DNA of 64,000 nucleotides from Eutypella sp. D-1. Its lineage: Eukaryota > Ascomycota > Sordariomycetes > Xylariales > Diatrypaceae. Of the stretch, positions 42,897 through 54,900 are shown one piece after another. The stretch lies in assembly GCA_023313575.1 (NCBI GenBank), contig JAJTTP010000001.1:3410001-3474000 (forward strand), given 5' to 3'. Below the pieces are notes generated by a model, which saw only the letters and a list, made by a program, of their open reading frames with translations, was not told the DNA's origin and searched no databases. Position numbers and translations under genes: made by a program. Each line of letters starts with the position of its first letter. Positions within the stretch are counted from its first letter, which is position 1.

Positions 42897-45800
42897 AGTC
42901 GCAAAGAAAGAGAGTATTGTAAGTGAAAGGGGGCGCAGGAAAGCTTGGGGCAGGTGGTTGCAGAGTCCGGTGTCGTCTAGGTTCGCGGGTAACGACTGTT
43001 GATGTATCTGTTGTAACACCTAGAAGCTAACTGGACTGGCCACGTTAGGTAGACAGCTGATGCGCATCCGTAAATTCCAAGGTATTTGAAGGAAATATTC
43101 GGAGAAGACGTGATCGGAAGCTAACAGGATGGTCCAGGTCGTTGTTATAAGTAGGTAAATTACTTAGGCAGGTAGGTAAGTAGGTAAGTACATGTAGGTA
43201 GGTAGGAGGTAGGAGGAAGGTTACCTATTGTTAAGAAATGTCTTAGGGTAAACTTGAAATTATTTCGCAGTACAGCTGAAGTGGACTTCTGATTTCAACT
43301 TGGAACGGTTAACCTCAACTGTCTAAGTGGTCAAGTAGACACAGTACGTAGAGCTCTAAGTACCTAGGTAGCAAATGATATGGGAAGGTGCTATCTACCT
43401 AGGCGTAGGTAGGAACCACATCCATGAATAGCACGTTAGGTTAGGTTAGGTTAGCGAGTAGATATAAACGGGAAGCAGCAGAAAGGAAGTCAATGTAGGA
43501 AGATTCCAATTCACTGTTAATGGTATAACCTTGGAGGAGGAATCTATCGGCCCCGCATTATCTAGTGCCGATATGACCTGGGAACCTTTAAATGGTTTGG
43601 ATATCCAGGTACCTTTAGATATACCAAGATACACAAAGCATGGAACTATCTATGCGGATGTCAATGTATCTCTAGGTACCGAGGTAAGCAATTGGCAGGT
43701 ACCAAAATTCCAGCCTTCTGCCTGAGGCCAACTTTGGAATCTAAGAAATCATATCATGGATGGAAGAAGAAGAGAAAAATGAACTTTGAAGTAGGCATGA
43801 GCTGGTTTCTGACAAACATGTCTTAACCCCAGCTTGAAATTCTAACTTGGTCTGTCTATAAAGCCTGCAAAATAAAGAAGAAGCAAAAACCCTTCACCAA
43901 GGTAGCTCTTGGAAAAGCTTCTGATTCCGCTACTGCATGCATGCACTAACTCCCCGGTATTTGAAGGAATTGATACATACCTAACCTGGTGGATTACGGT
44001 ATTTATAGCATCATGCTCGCCTAGATATCCATATAAGATAGTATTTAAGGATTGATAGATCAACATGCTTATATATCTAGATGCCTAGGTACCCAAGCAA
44101 TGAAGCCGTTGAATAGACAACCGTACTTCATATTTCCTATTACAGACCCCTTTAGATTATCAGGGACTTCGCTTCAGCCTCACAAGCCACTCGAATGGCT
44201 AACTCTTTGAAAGACTTATGGAACATTCCAGGATTCCTACAGTATCTAACTATGTATATCAATTGTATATTAAACCCCTGGCACTCCTACCCAGTCCCGT
44301 CTGACCTCGTGTTGTGTTACCTATAGACAATTTCCCTTCATCTCAATCGTTCCCCTTCGGCACATCCCGCGATCCCAGCCGCGTACCTTCCGCCAGTCAT
44401 CCGGTAAGGTAAGGTACAGTACCTGACAGCTCCGGCCCTAACGGCCCTAACAGCCCTGCTGCTCTGGCAAGGGAGAATACAAAAACTACACTTTACCACG
44501 TTACAAGACCGAGGTATACAAATCAAATCTCATCTAATCCTACTTACTTTACAAGGAACGAACTTCAAGGGCATGCCGAATATTTCAAAAGCTAAGCCAC
44601 GAAAAGTAGACCAATCATTTAATACGCTGCGGCCAGCCCCTGATGGCCAGACCCCTCCTTTTTATCACGGCAATGCGGCTGAGCAAGTGACACTATTAGG
44701 AGACTAGTCGACTTTTAGAGCTCTAGGCAGTGGTTAACTGCCCAGGCGGATTAGGGAAGACCGGCAGTCGGCCACATCCATGGCTAGGTACCTCTGATTG
44801 CCTGCCTGACATGCCTGGCTACTCACCTACATGTGATTACAAGGCATATTTTCTTTCTTACTGCATAGATCCATAAAAAGTAAGTAGAAGTAGATATCGT
44901 GGGGTGTCATCGCTGGGAGGCTGGCGCCGCCCCTTTGTTCAGCCCAACGAGATAGGTTGGCGAGAGACTAACTAGCAACATACCTGGACAAAGGTAGAGA
45001 GGACCGCCTACAGCCATTTAAACCAATACAGGAGACGGAGGCCTACTTCATGGTTGCCTCAACACTTTGTATTATTTATTATAGCAAGAAACCCCAGATC
45101 ACGATAATTGACCTCAAAGGTCAGTGCTAAATACTGAATACTGAATTCTGAGTGACAACCCTGAAGTGCAAAGTCGTACTTGCCCAAGTGTCTCCAAGAT
45201 TACGATACGTTAAAAGGCCTGCAGGTGATCCCCACCAACCCCTCATTCAGCCGGTCTAGGGTTTCCAGGACTAGGTTACTGGAACCAGTTTACTACCAGT
45301 TTACTACCATTTTACTGTACTTACTTTCTTGACTTCCCAGAGTTCCGTAGTCTGTTAACGAATCTTGGAACCCGGAAAAGTAGGGCCTAAAAAGAAGAGA
45401 GGGGCAGGGCCGCTTGGGCTTTATCTTTCAGTCCATCCACGATACTTACATCCATCCACCAATTGACCAAAATCCACATACTAAAAAGTTACTTCTAGGG
45501 CTATCCGCGCGTCTCATTAGGGTCTCATTACTCGTTAACCACATACAATCATCGTCTCACACTACCTACATGTAGGTAGATAGTACCTCCGTACAAGGTA
45601 GTAGTATCCTCTACCCGTCTTGCCGTCTATGGGTGGACCTGACTGACTAAACTGACTGACTCCCAAGCAGCCCAAGCAACCCTGGAAGGCTTTTACACAT
45701 ATACACCTACATGTAGACCTGTATGCCGTCTTGGTAGCTACTTCTTACATACTTATTTTCCCCCTTCTCGTATTTACCAAGATAAGCCTGGTAATCGAAT

Positions 45801-46387
45801 ATCCTTCATACCTTCATACGGATATAGATAGGACGAGCAACCTGCCTGGGCAGTCGAAACAGCTAAAGCTTCCAAAGTCGCATTCTCTCACATCATCAAT
45901 TATCCTTCTAACTCCATAACCGTTTACTTAGGCAGCTTAGGGTACCTAAGTATATACGATAATTACCTACCTAGAGGTATCGGTCTCGGACGTTTATTTC
46001 TCTCTTGTTGTTATCCCTCTCACTATCTTCCCGTCTTAGCTCTCTATACATACATTATACATACGGAGGTATTACGCATCCATATACCATTTATACCTTA
46101 CATTGGCCCTCTTCTACTTGTCTTGTTCATCCGTGCTCACTTCCCTTCTCATCGCCCATCGCCTTACCGATCAACTCTAGGACTAGGCTTTTCTTTGCCG
46201 GTTACCGCCTACCATCTTTCCGCCAATTTTTTTTTCGTCCAATTATATCCGGGACGAGCCCCTCTCGCTGCATCACAGCCTTCTTCTCTTGCTTGCGTGT
46301 CTACGTATCTGCGTCTCTGCGTCTCTGCGCCGCATTACCTGACTCAACCCAAAATAAAAGCCCAAAGAGTAGGCAGAACAAGACGAG
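42897..46387. other. 3.5-kb intergenic region, no gene seen
   Basis: The space between the divergent E2 and kinase genes. It is dense in the TAGGTA/TACCTA motif (43150-43215, 43360-43412, 43670-43690, 44083, 44783, 45560-45600, 45925-45980) and holds a GTTAG pentamer repeat at 43435-43455. The part before 46387 is a long CT-rich leader for the kinase gene. ORFs are all short, and none has a family signal. Confidence 0.6.
43435..43455. repeat. GTTAG pentamer tandem repeat
   Basis: Four tandem copies of GTTAG. This differs from the TTAGGG telomere unit of filamentous fungi, so it is not taken as a telomere relic. Confidence 0.8.
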
Positions 46388-48047
46388 ATGAGCTGTAAGT
46401 CGCCCATTCGCTCCTCTTGTCCATTCAGCAATCAAGACCGTGCTCCTTTATTAAACCACCATCCCCTTCCTGACAAAGGACCCCCCCCCCCTCTCCTCGT
46501 GCTGGCCTCCAAATATTGTGCCCCAAATGTTATCGAGTGCCTAAGTGACCTATGCCCATACACCGTCCCATATACAGATATCAGACCAAATGTTACATTT
46601 GAAGTCATGGGTTCCTCGTTGGCTAACATCCGGCCTAGTCACCGGGATGTTTAGTCGCCTACAGGGCCAACCGGAAAGCTACGAAAGGAAGGCCAAATAC
46701 AAGTTCGGAAAGACCCTCGGTGCCGGCACATATGGTATCGTTCGTGAGGCAGATGGCCCTCAGGGGAAGGTTGCCATCAAGATTATCCTGAAGAAGAACG
46801 TTAAGGGCAATGAGAGGATGGTATGGGATGAACTGGACATGCTTCAGCGCCTTCACCATCCCCATATCGTCCGCTTCGTAGACTGGTTCGAGTCACGGGT
46901 AAGTCGCACTGTTTCTTCCTACTCCTACTCAGTATCTCTTCTCAGTATACAAAAGTCTAGGATTTCTTATTAATATCGGCCGTCGCAGGACAAATATTAC
47001 ATCGTCACCGAGCTAGCGACCGGCGGGGAGTTGTTCGACCGTATTTGCGAACAGGGAAAGTTCACCGAGAAGGATGCCTCGCAGACAATTAAGCAGGTTC
47101 TAGAGGCAGTGGACTATCTTCACAGCAAAAATGTCGTGCACAGAGGTAAGGGCCCAATATAACTAACCCTGCATCCGTATCACCGGGGACGATTTCTGAC
47201 AGGGATTCTCCATTCTAGATCTCAAGCCCGAGAACCTACTATACCTCACCAAAGAACAGGATTCCGACCTCGTCCTCGCCGATTTCGGCATCGCCAAGAT
47301 GCTCGACGCCCAGGACGAAGTCCTTACTACAATGGCTGGCTCTTTTGGATATGCTGCGCCTGAAGTCATGGAGAAGAGAGGCCACGGCAAGCCCGTTGAT
47401 ATGTGGTCGATGGGTGTCATCACCTACACACTCCTCTGCGGCTACTCCCCTTTCCGCTCCCAGGAGCTTAAGGATTTGATTGACGAGATCCTCTTGGGGC
47501 CGGTCGTGTTCCACAAACAGTACTGGAGAGACGTGTCAGAAGACGCCAAGGATTTCATCCTCCATCTTTTACAAGTCAACCCTGACAAACGGTGGACTAG
47601 CGAGGTAAGTCGCATTTATGTTGCTTCTGACTGGTCGTAACATATGTCGCTCTAACCTGGCTCTCCGTATAGCAAGCATTAAATCACCCATGGCTCAAGG
47701 GAGAGAGCGCCTCGGACCACAACTTGCTGCCCGAGCTCAGGGCCTACATTGCCAAAGCACGGCTTCGTAGGGGTATTGAGGTGGTCAAGCTAGGTAACCG
47801 CATCAAAGCGCTCAAGATGAGCGAAGACGACCCCGAGGATCCTGATTTCCCCGACGACCCTACGGCCGATGGAGCCGCTACACCCGCTGAGACCGGCAAG
47901 AGCAAGCTGAGCCGTGCCATGAAGGGCGCCATTTTCCGCGAGGTGGTCATGGCCAAGGTACAAGAGAAGAAGGAGCAGGAGGAGGCGAACAAAGTAAAGG
48001 AGGAGGTCGAGAAGGAGGTCGAGAGACAGAAGAGCTTCCAACACTAG
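46388..48047 (+). CDS. CMK1: Ca2+/calmodulin-dependent protein kinase, CaMKI type
   Basis: Five exons: 46388-46394, 46639-46898, 46989-47145, 47219-47604 and 47673-48047, with introns of 244, 90, 73 and 68 nt, giving 394 residues. The first coding exon is only 7 nt (ATGAGCT) and splices with TCACCGGG to give [20 protein letters not shown], matching the family N-terminus. A start at 46647 would skip five residues. Kinase motifs: glycine loop [12 protein letters not shown] (29-40), ATP Lys50 (VAIK), catalytic HRDLKPEN (Asp142), DFG at 163-165, activation loop [14 protein letters not shown] with Thr178/179 as the likely CaMKK target. HPW at 275 ends the domain; the basic amphipathic stretch at about 291-320 ([21 protein letters not shown]) is the autoinhibitory/calmodulin-binding segment. 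An acidic, Lys/Glu-rich coiled coil follows. Cytosolic Ca2+ signalling. Confidence 0.95.
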
Positions 48048-49268
48048 TCGGCGTTTTGTGCACGTGCAAGGGAAAAAGAGACATCACAATTGACGGGATG
48101 CGAGATGGACTGCCTTTGATGATACCTAGGAACGGGAACGCGGTAGATCGAATTTTGAATAAACCGGAAGAGACACAGTACTTGGTTTCGTTTGTATCCT
48201 CTTTTGACACGGCGGGGGATCCCCTGGAGCGCAACCACGTTTCTATAGATGATTTATTAGGGTTTTGCTTGAGGCAAGAAGGATTGGCATATTTCAAGTC
48301 ACATTGATTCATCCTTACATATCCGCTTTATGAACATGTCTCCATGCCTATGTCTCTACAGTTCCAAAAGCTAAATCGATAACGACGTATCATGCAAGGA
48401 GTAATAATCACTTTGATTAGGTGCCAGTTAATACACCGGTTGCGATACACGCGAGCACCCGTCGATTGTCTCTTTCAGATGCGATAACTAACGACTTTTT
48501 TTGTCCGAGTCAAGTCAGGTAGAATTTTACTATCTTTCGATCTTGTGGGTATGAACAAAGGGACGAGAAAAAGCTACACATCCGTAGTAAACACGCGCCC
48601 GAACCTAACCGCCCGCGATCCTAACCCGCAACGGTCGGATACCTGCCCCCTCCTGGGAAAACAGTAAACGCCAGGGTAGGTTTTTTTTTGGCCGCAAGTC
48701 AGATATCAAAAATCCAATCAAGGAAACTTTCTTTTTAGAGAAGTCCTATCATCGTCAGACGTTCGTCGCCCGCGATGCGATCTTCCCTCTCTTCATTCGT
48801 CATATGGCGCTTATACCCGACCGAACCATCCCCCCCTCCCTGAATAGTGAATAGAGACAAAAATAAACTACAGACGCAATCTCCGTCCCCACCTATGCTT
48901 GCTCGCCACCTGCAGTCCAAAAGGGGGGTATTAATGAGAAAAGGAAAATTCGGGCCCGGCGGGGCCACAAGGGACAAAGGAAAAAGGGGAACAGAGAAAA
49001 AGGTGAGAAACCGAAAGTCGTCACGTCAACAAGGGTATAATATATACGAGTGGTGCAATGCAGAAGAGAATGCGAAGGATTAGTATTGTACACGGTATGG
49101 AGCGAGAATGGGAGGTGAATATGAAGGCTAAAAACCAGTAGAAAATAGATGATGTCAAGAAAAGAAGGAGAAAATAAACGAGTCATAACTGGATAGAGGG
49201 GAAGAAAAAAAGAAACGGGTGGAGGCTCATGACATGTCGTCATTGTCGCTATCCGCCGTCGCAACCCC
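48048..49268. other. Intergenic region, no gene seen
   Basis: Convergent 3' flanks of the kinase gene and the Ser/Pro-rich gene. There is a T10 run near 48680 and several purine runs. The ORF 49822-48893 on the minus strand is an Arg-rich shadow of the gene below. Confidence 0.5.
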
Positions 49269-51911
49269 TTAATCCCCGAGCTCGCCGAGCACCTGCTCAC
49301 GCAGCGCCTCGTAGCGGCGGGTGTCGAAGCGTTTGCGCTGCCAGCCGGAGGCACGGAGGCGGTCGATGCGCTGCTGGAGGGCCTCGTCGCGGGGTCCGCC
49401 GCGGACCGACGCCGCGGACGAAGGCCGCGACCCGTACGGCGAGTACGGCGTCTGCGGCGTCTGCGGGGACTGCGTCTGGGACTGCGACAGGTGCGAGGAC
49501 GAGAAGATGGAGGACGCGTATGAGGACCGCGACGACCGCCCGTGGTACGTCGAGGACGGCGATGGGTATGCGTACGAGCACGACGGCGACGGCGCGTGGC
49601 CGCCCCGGCCTTGCGTAGTGGTCGCGATCGCGATCGATGTGTTGATCGCCATGCCCGCCACCGCGCCCGGTGACGACAGCGCCATGCTCGTCTCCGGCCG
49701 CCGATACGGCAGCGTGCGGTTCTCGGGCCGCGGGTAGTTGGCGTACGAGGTGGTGCTCGGGGCCGCAGGGGGCTCGCTGACGATTTCCGCTTCCTCTTCT
49801 TCCTGGTGTATCCGCCCGTCAACCCCCTCCTCCTTACGCTCCACAGACGATTCTAACCGAGGGCCGAAGGCGCGGCTGTTGCTCTTGCTGTTGTTGCCGG
49901 TGACTGAGACGGCGGGCTCGGAGCCCCTCCTTGCGTAAGAATAGGGAGCCGATGGTAGTTGGGGCGCGGTTGGGGCGACGGCCGAGACCGGTACCGCGGG
50001 GAAGGCGGAGATGCTGATCCGGCTCAGGTTGCTCATCGTGCTCATCCTGTCCGTGTTCGAAGTCAAGTGCGACGGGTTCAGACCGGCGCCGGTGGCTGTC
50101 GTTGCATTAGGGTTGGGGTGTGTGGTGTTGCGGGCGGTGGATGGCAGGTCGGGAATGGAAGGTATGGCAGGCGTCTCCGGTGTCTCGTCGGGCACGTCCA
50201 GGAGCGCATCCACCGCGTCCCTGTGCGACTGAACCTGCGACCGCAGGGCCGATAGTTGCGCCCCCGCGTGGCCCAAAGACCCCGTCTCCAAGAAGGCGTC
50301 CAGATCCGCGGTCCGCGCGGACGGTGTGGTGGGCGTCGTCGGTGATATCAGGGGTTCGATTTTACCTCCCCTCCTTACCGACTGTTTGGTTATCGAGTTA
50401 GCCGTCGCGGTGTCCAGGCGAGCCAGTATCGGCTTCCGAGTCTGTTTTTTGTGCTGCTGTTGCGTTGGCGTGTTCTTATCGTTATTGCTATTGCTTCTGC
50501 TCAGGGTGGTTGGCGTCTTCGCATCATTACCCGCTTTATCCGTGAACAGTGCTGCAGGCAGGGGTGGAAGTGGCGGTACGGGCTCGGGAAAGCTAGCGCT
50601 TACGGGTGACGGCGAGGCTGAGCGTAGAAAGGCCGATTTTCGGACCGGCCGCCGGAGCACCACGTGTTGCCAGCAACCGAGCGTAGGGCTGTCGGGCCGC
50701 ACCTGTCCTTCTGATTCCTGCTCAGGTACCGGACCCGGTTCCGGGCTGGGATTCGCTGCCGCGCGCGGCGTCTCGACATCAAGTTCGAGGTCCGTTAGTT
50801 CTGGCAGGCCTGAGAAAGAAACTTTCTTTTTTTTGAGCGGCCGCTTTGACCCACCCTTCACCACGATACTTTGTGACTTCATCTGGCCCTGCTCCTGGTC
50901 CTTATTCAGCGGTTCCTGCGCAGTGGTGCCGCACTTGTGAGCGGCGGCGGCGGCTGCCTCCTTCTCGTCTAGTGACGAGCATAGCGATGTCCGAGGTGAC
51001 GAGGGTGCCGAGCCGCTGTTGCTGCTCGCGGTAGAGATAATGGAGGCGCGGGAGCTACCACTCGACGAGAACACGCTGGGCGAGTTCAGGAAGGTGATGG
51101 TCATCGAGCCCTGATGGGTGTTCATCTTCTTTCCGTTCTCGACAACCCGCGAGTTGGAGCCACTGGAGCTGCTGCTCGACACGCTCAGGGCTGAGGCCGC
51201 GGATCCAGAACGTGACCGGGTTCGTTGTGTGTTGCCCTCAGCGTTGCTGGCGGCCTGCTCGAGTAGTAGCGCTGCGCGGTCATAGTGCGAGCGGGCATCG
51301 CGGAGGAGCTGGCCGCGGAATGGTGACGATGTTGATAGAGGGCGGGCGCCCATCTCGTATGAAGATGCGGCGTAGAAGTGGAGGTAGATGCGGTATGTTG
51401 TTACAGGAATGTCGTCGTTTCCCTCTTCCGTCGATGGAAGCGTCGGTGCGTTGCTCTCTTCATTCTCTAATATGCCCGCCAAGGAGGTTCCCTCTTCCCT
51501 CTTCTGCCCAAGTCCCTCAGTAGTAGCGACATCCTCAAGTCCGTCGAGGAGCTCGCAACACCGTGTCCAACACGCCCGGTACTTTCTGCTAACATATTTC
51601 CGCTTGACTTCCGCGACGGCGCGGCGCCAGTCAGCCGCCGTCACCGGCTGCCGCGTGGTTAGCGATGATGGCATGGTGATGGAAGGCCGCCGAGCTGATG
51701 GCCGCTGTGTTGGCAGGGAGAACTGCCGCTTGTGTTGGTTGTTGGGTGACGGTAGTGCTGATAATGATGACGACTGAGCGTGGTAGGGGAATGTGATGGG
51801 CGCTTGAGGCAGTATTGGGGATTCACATGTGGGGGTCGAGCTGGTGCTGCTTGACCGGCTTCGAGTGCTACTACCCGAAGGTAGGATCAGGGGTATTAGT
51901 CCGGCACCCAT
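49269..51911 (-). CDS. Large Ser/Pro-rich protein with an N-terminal helical domain
   Basis: An intronless ORF of 880 residues. After a Ser/Pro-rich start there is one conserved-looking block from about residue 80: VTAADWRRAVAEVKRKYVSR, then KYRACWTRCCELLDGL, and later TTYRIYLHFYAASSYEMGAR and RSHYDRAALLLEQAAS. This is a helical repeat-like (TPR or MIT-like) pattern. The rest is low-complexity, with Ser, Thr and Pro tracts, a basic KRPLKKKKVSFSGLPEL segment, and a C-terminal helix (DEALQQRIDRLRASGWQRKRFDTRRYEALREQVLGEL). I do not recognise a named family; similar proteins occur widely in Pezizomycotina annotations as hypotheticals. No signal or membrane helix. The first ATG is used; a second at about residue 79 (MPSSLTTRQPVT) would still include the helical block. 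Confidence 0.8.
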   Translation of the reverse strand: MGAGLIPLILPSGSSTRSRSSSTSSTPTCESPILPQAPITFPYHAQSSSLSALPSPNNQHKRQFSLPTQRPSARRPSITMPSSLTTRQPVTAADWRRAVAEVKRKYVSRKYRACWTRCCELLDGLEDVATTEGLGQKREEGTSLAGILENEESNAPTLPSTEEGNDDIPVTTYRIYLHFYAASSYEMGARPLSTSSPFRGQLLRDARSHYDRAALLLEQAASNAEGNTQRTRSRSGSAASALSVSSSSSSGSNSRVVENGKKMNTHQGSMTITFLNSPSVFSSSGSSRASIISTASSNSGSAPSSPRTSLCSSLDEKEAAAAAAHKCGTTAQEPLNKDQEQGQMKSQSIVVKGGSKRPLKKKKVSFSGLPELTDLELDVETPRAAANPSPEPGPVPEQESEGQVRPDSPTLGCWQHVVLRRPVRKSAFLRSASPSPVSASFPEPVPPLPPLPAALFTDKAGNDAKTPTTLSRSNSNNDKNTPTQQQHKKQTRKPILARLDTATANSITKQSVRRGGKIEPLISPTTPTTPSARTADLDAFLETGSLGHAGAQLSALRSQVQSHRDAVDALLDVPDETPETPAIPSIPDLPSTARNTTHPNPNATTATGAGLNPSHLTSNTDRMSTMSNLSRISISAFPAVPVSAVAPTAPQLPSAPYSYARRGSEPAVSVTGNNSKSNSRAFGPRLESSVERKEEGVDGRIHQEEEEAEIVSEPPAAPSTTSYANYPRPENRTLPYRRPETSMALSSPGAVAGMAINTSIAIATTTQGRGGHAPSPSCSYAYPSPSSTYHGRSSRSSYASSIFSSSHLSQSQTQSPQTPQTPYSPYGSRPSSAASVRGGPRDEALQQRIDRLRASGWQRKRFDTRRYEALREQVLGELGD

Positions 51912-54900
51912 CTTAGCCTTATGAATTAAGTTTTTGATATAATAAATGGTGAAGTGGAGCTAGGTCCAGGATGCAAAGGTCTTTTCACAACCTTGCTCCG
52001 CAGTCGCCGGTATTCGAGCGATGATATCAACCGATATATCTGCTCCCTCTTTTGTTTCTCCCCTCGTAATGCAGCCGGAGGCATGCCACAGGGGCAATGA
52101 GATAAGTATCCGATGAGACAGAAGCTGAATTCCAGTTCTCTAGCGTCGAGATCCTATCTCAATCGATTATGCGAGCACCCGTGTACTGCAACGTCACACG
52201 TAAGCAAGATCCAGCTGGGCTATCGCCGCGATGGGAACACGACGTGCTACCACTACTTCGACAATGGGATCTCTGCGGTGTGACGGCGTGGATATAGTAA
52301 GTCCTATGGAATGGCCAGGAAAGTGAGAAGGATTCCGTTGCTTCCTAGGCTCGAGTTGTGTTGTAGGATGCAGTGAGGTTGCGGATTCTAGGCTGTCGGA
52401 TGAGCCACCACTGGAATGGCGATGATGTCCTCGAAGACGATGGGACGATGTTTTCCACGTTGTCCTAGTGACGATAGCACAAATTCCAGCAACTAGCAAT
52501 ATGTTGCTTGGGAGGAAAAATGTAAGAATAAACAACAAGCAACTACTTGATAGCAAAGTAGGCAAAGTGAGTCCGCCTTGCGTCTCTGTGACACACAGAT
52601 CCCTCGCCTAGACCTTTAAGATTTGTGATTCTAAGTCAAAAGTCGGGGCCGGCTGTTGAGCCACGCGGATCTGAGTCCGATAAGGAGGGTCGCGTAGGGA
52701 GACGATTGGCGCCGCTTCGTCCGCAGAATGTCTCATTCAGGACAACAGACGATAAGTGAGAAAAGACCGAGGAGGCTCGCACGGCAACCAAATGTGCAAG
52801 CAATAGGTCCAAGTTCGTACAAGATTCGATTTCCCCCCGAGCAGAACCAAAACCGCATCTATGCATGCGCCGCCGAAAGATCTACATCAATGTATTACAT
52901 GGGTTTGTAGATAGGGCGGAGGTCTAAGAAAGGGAGACCAGGATTGTACTCTTTAGATCCGCTTGCTTCGTCGTCGTCGTTGGGCACTCGAGTCGCAAGT
53001 GGTACAACTCGCTATGTTTCAAGAGACTAAGTTTAAAAAAAGGTTGAAACAACAAAAACAAATAATCGAAATAAGGGTATGTGTGCATCCGAGAAGAGAA
53101 AAGTAGTCCTTTACTATGAATGGTACATGTTTTCCCAGGACCGGCGCCTCTCCCGGGGGGGGCTAGCCAGCCTGGCCAGCCTGCAAGCTGCTATGTAATA
53201 GTTGATCATTGACATAGGTGCCGTAGCTTTTCGATATTAAAATACACCCCGGTCTATATTGACCGGGGTTATACCGGGGAGGGAACGAGGTTCCATCAGG
53301 GTGGCCCGTGGGTCGCGTCTTTCTCCATGGGCAATCCATGGTTAGGGCAGAGTGATGGTAGCAGTCTGTCTGTGCGACGGCAGTGTCAGACGTGCGCACC
53401 GCAGTTTCGGTCGTCGTCATTTTCATTGGAGAGGTGGACTGGCGGACTGGCGGACAGGGGACGACGGGGTCTAAACCGGGGTAGTGTAGTAGTGTCGCGA
53501 TGATCTGCGCAGAATCGGGCCCTTCATAAACCACGATGATCCCAGCCCACGGTCAACCTCTTTCTCACTCTCGATAAGGTCGTGGTCAAGGCGTCAAACT
53601 AGGCGTGCATCGTCGTGAAGAGGGAGTGGAGCGGTTCTAGCAGAGCATCTGGGCAACAATGATGCGCGCAGCTACAAGAACAGCTGATTTTTTCAATCTT
53701 TAATAACACATGCAAATATAGAGGTCAAGACAAGGTCAAGACCTTCGTATCCCGCCGCCATCTCCGCGATATTTACCTACTATGCGCAAACCCTGGCATT
53801 ACTCCGGAATCTCAGCTATGAGGCGTTTACGTAGTTGTCGCCACTCTACTTCGTATACCGACCGTCTCGACGATGGCTAATTGACCTTGAATCCATCGTG
53901 AAAACTTTTAGTTAGAGTCTACCTAATCGGCAGTCACAGACAAGTGGCTGGCCGGGTATGGGAGCCGTTGCAGAAGCGTCGCATCCCGCGGTGTCGGAAC
54001 GGACAGCCACACGGGAGTTCGAGCCATTCACACAGCCCATTGACTTATAGTTAAGTACCAATGCTGCCCGACCGAGCATCAAGAGAAGGAAAGATAAGAT
54101 CCGAGCGTTAGGACCAAAAGAAACTAGAGAGCCAAGAGCGTGGGCGAAGGGCCCGCCCCATCCTTGTCGTTGCTCCTAGCGTTCTGAAATCCTACATGAA
54201 ACTCTGTTTTCTCTGTTTCTTTCCTTTTTATCCTTTTCCTCTCTCCCCCTTTCATCCTCTGGGCATAATACAACCTAAAAGAGACAAGATAAACAGGGCC
54301 GATCCCGCCCATCCACCACCAAACCCAATCCCAACCCTTGCGTGGAACCCCTGAATCCCGAATTGGCTCTTAACGGGCCGCTACCATTCCAAATGCGTGC
54401 TTGAGAGGCCGTAGGTTTAACTATCACCGGTTAGATAGCATATGCACGTCTTTGGACCAAAACGTCAATCTTGCCTTGAGCAGTTCCACGGTTCGACCTC
54501 ATTACCCCCTACCCCTAATGCTTGCTAGCCCTCGCTTCTTGGGGCATGAAGTCCACATATCATACATGAGATGCATGCAAGAGAAGGAAGAAGAGATGAA
54601 CCAGAACCAAACGAGGGGAGATTTCATCGCGGGGTTCATTTCTTTCCCCCCTCGAGTTGCCTGGCTACCCTGCAAAATATCTACTACCTAGTGCGAGATG
54701 CAGCCGCCTCGCATCAGGCACAGGAATGCCATTGGCTGGAATGAAGCCGTACAGTAAGTTCTAGGGTTGTCCTGCATACTATAGACAGGCACCGTAAAAC
54801 ACCGACGTCGATATCTGCAGAGCCATGTTGCATAGTACATGGAGATCGCAGTTCCTAGGCTATCAGGCTATATAATCCAGAATTCCCTGGACTGGCCGTA

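Noticed and set aside
43435..43455. Possible telomere relic (GTTAG)4
   Set aside because: The period is five, not six, and there are housekeeping genes on both sides.
48893..49822. 309-codon Arg-rich ORF
   Set aside because: It overlaps the 3' part of the Ser/Pro-rich gene in another frame; its composition is that of a GC-rich shadow.
49269..51777. Several plus-strand ORFs opposite the Ser/Pro-rich gene
   Set aside because: Antisense shadows of an 880-codon frame with biased codons; no motifs.
52194..52565. ORF with one hydrophobic N-terminal helix
   Set aside because: It begins with TTG rather than ATG and is otherwise low-complexity; no supporting splice site upstream.
53163..53534. 124-codon minus-strand ORF
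   Set aside because: No motif, splice partner or conserved-looking composition; length is within chance for this base composition.
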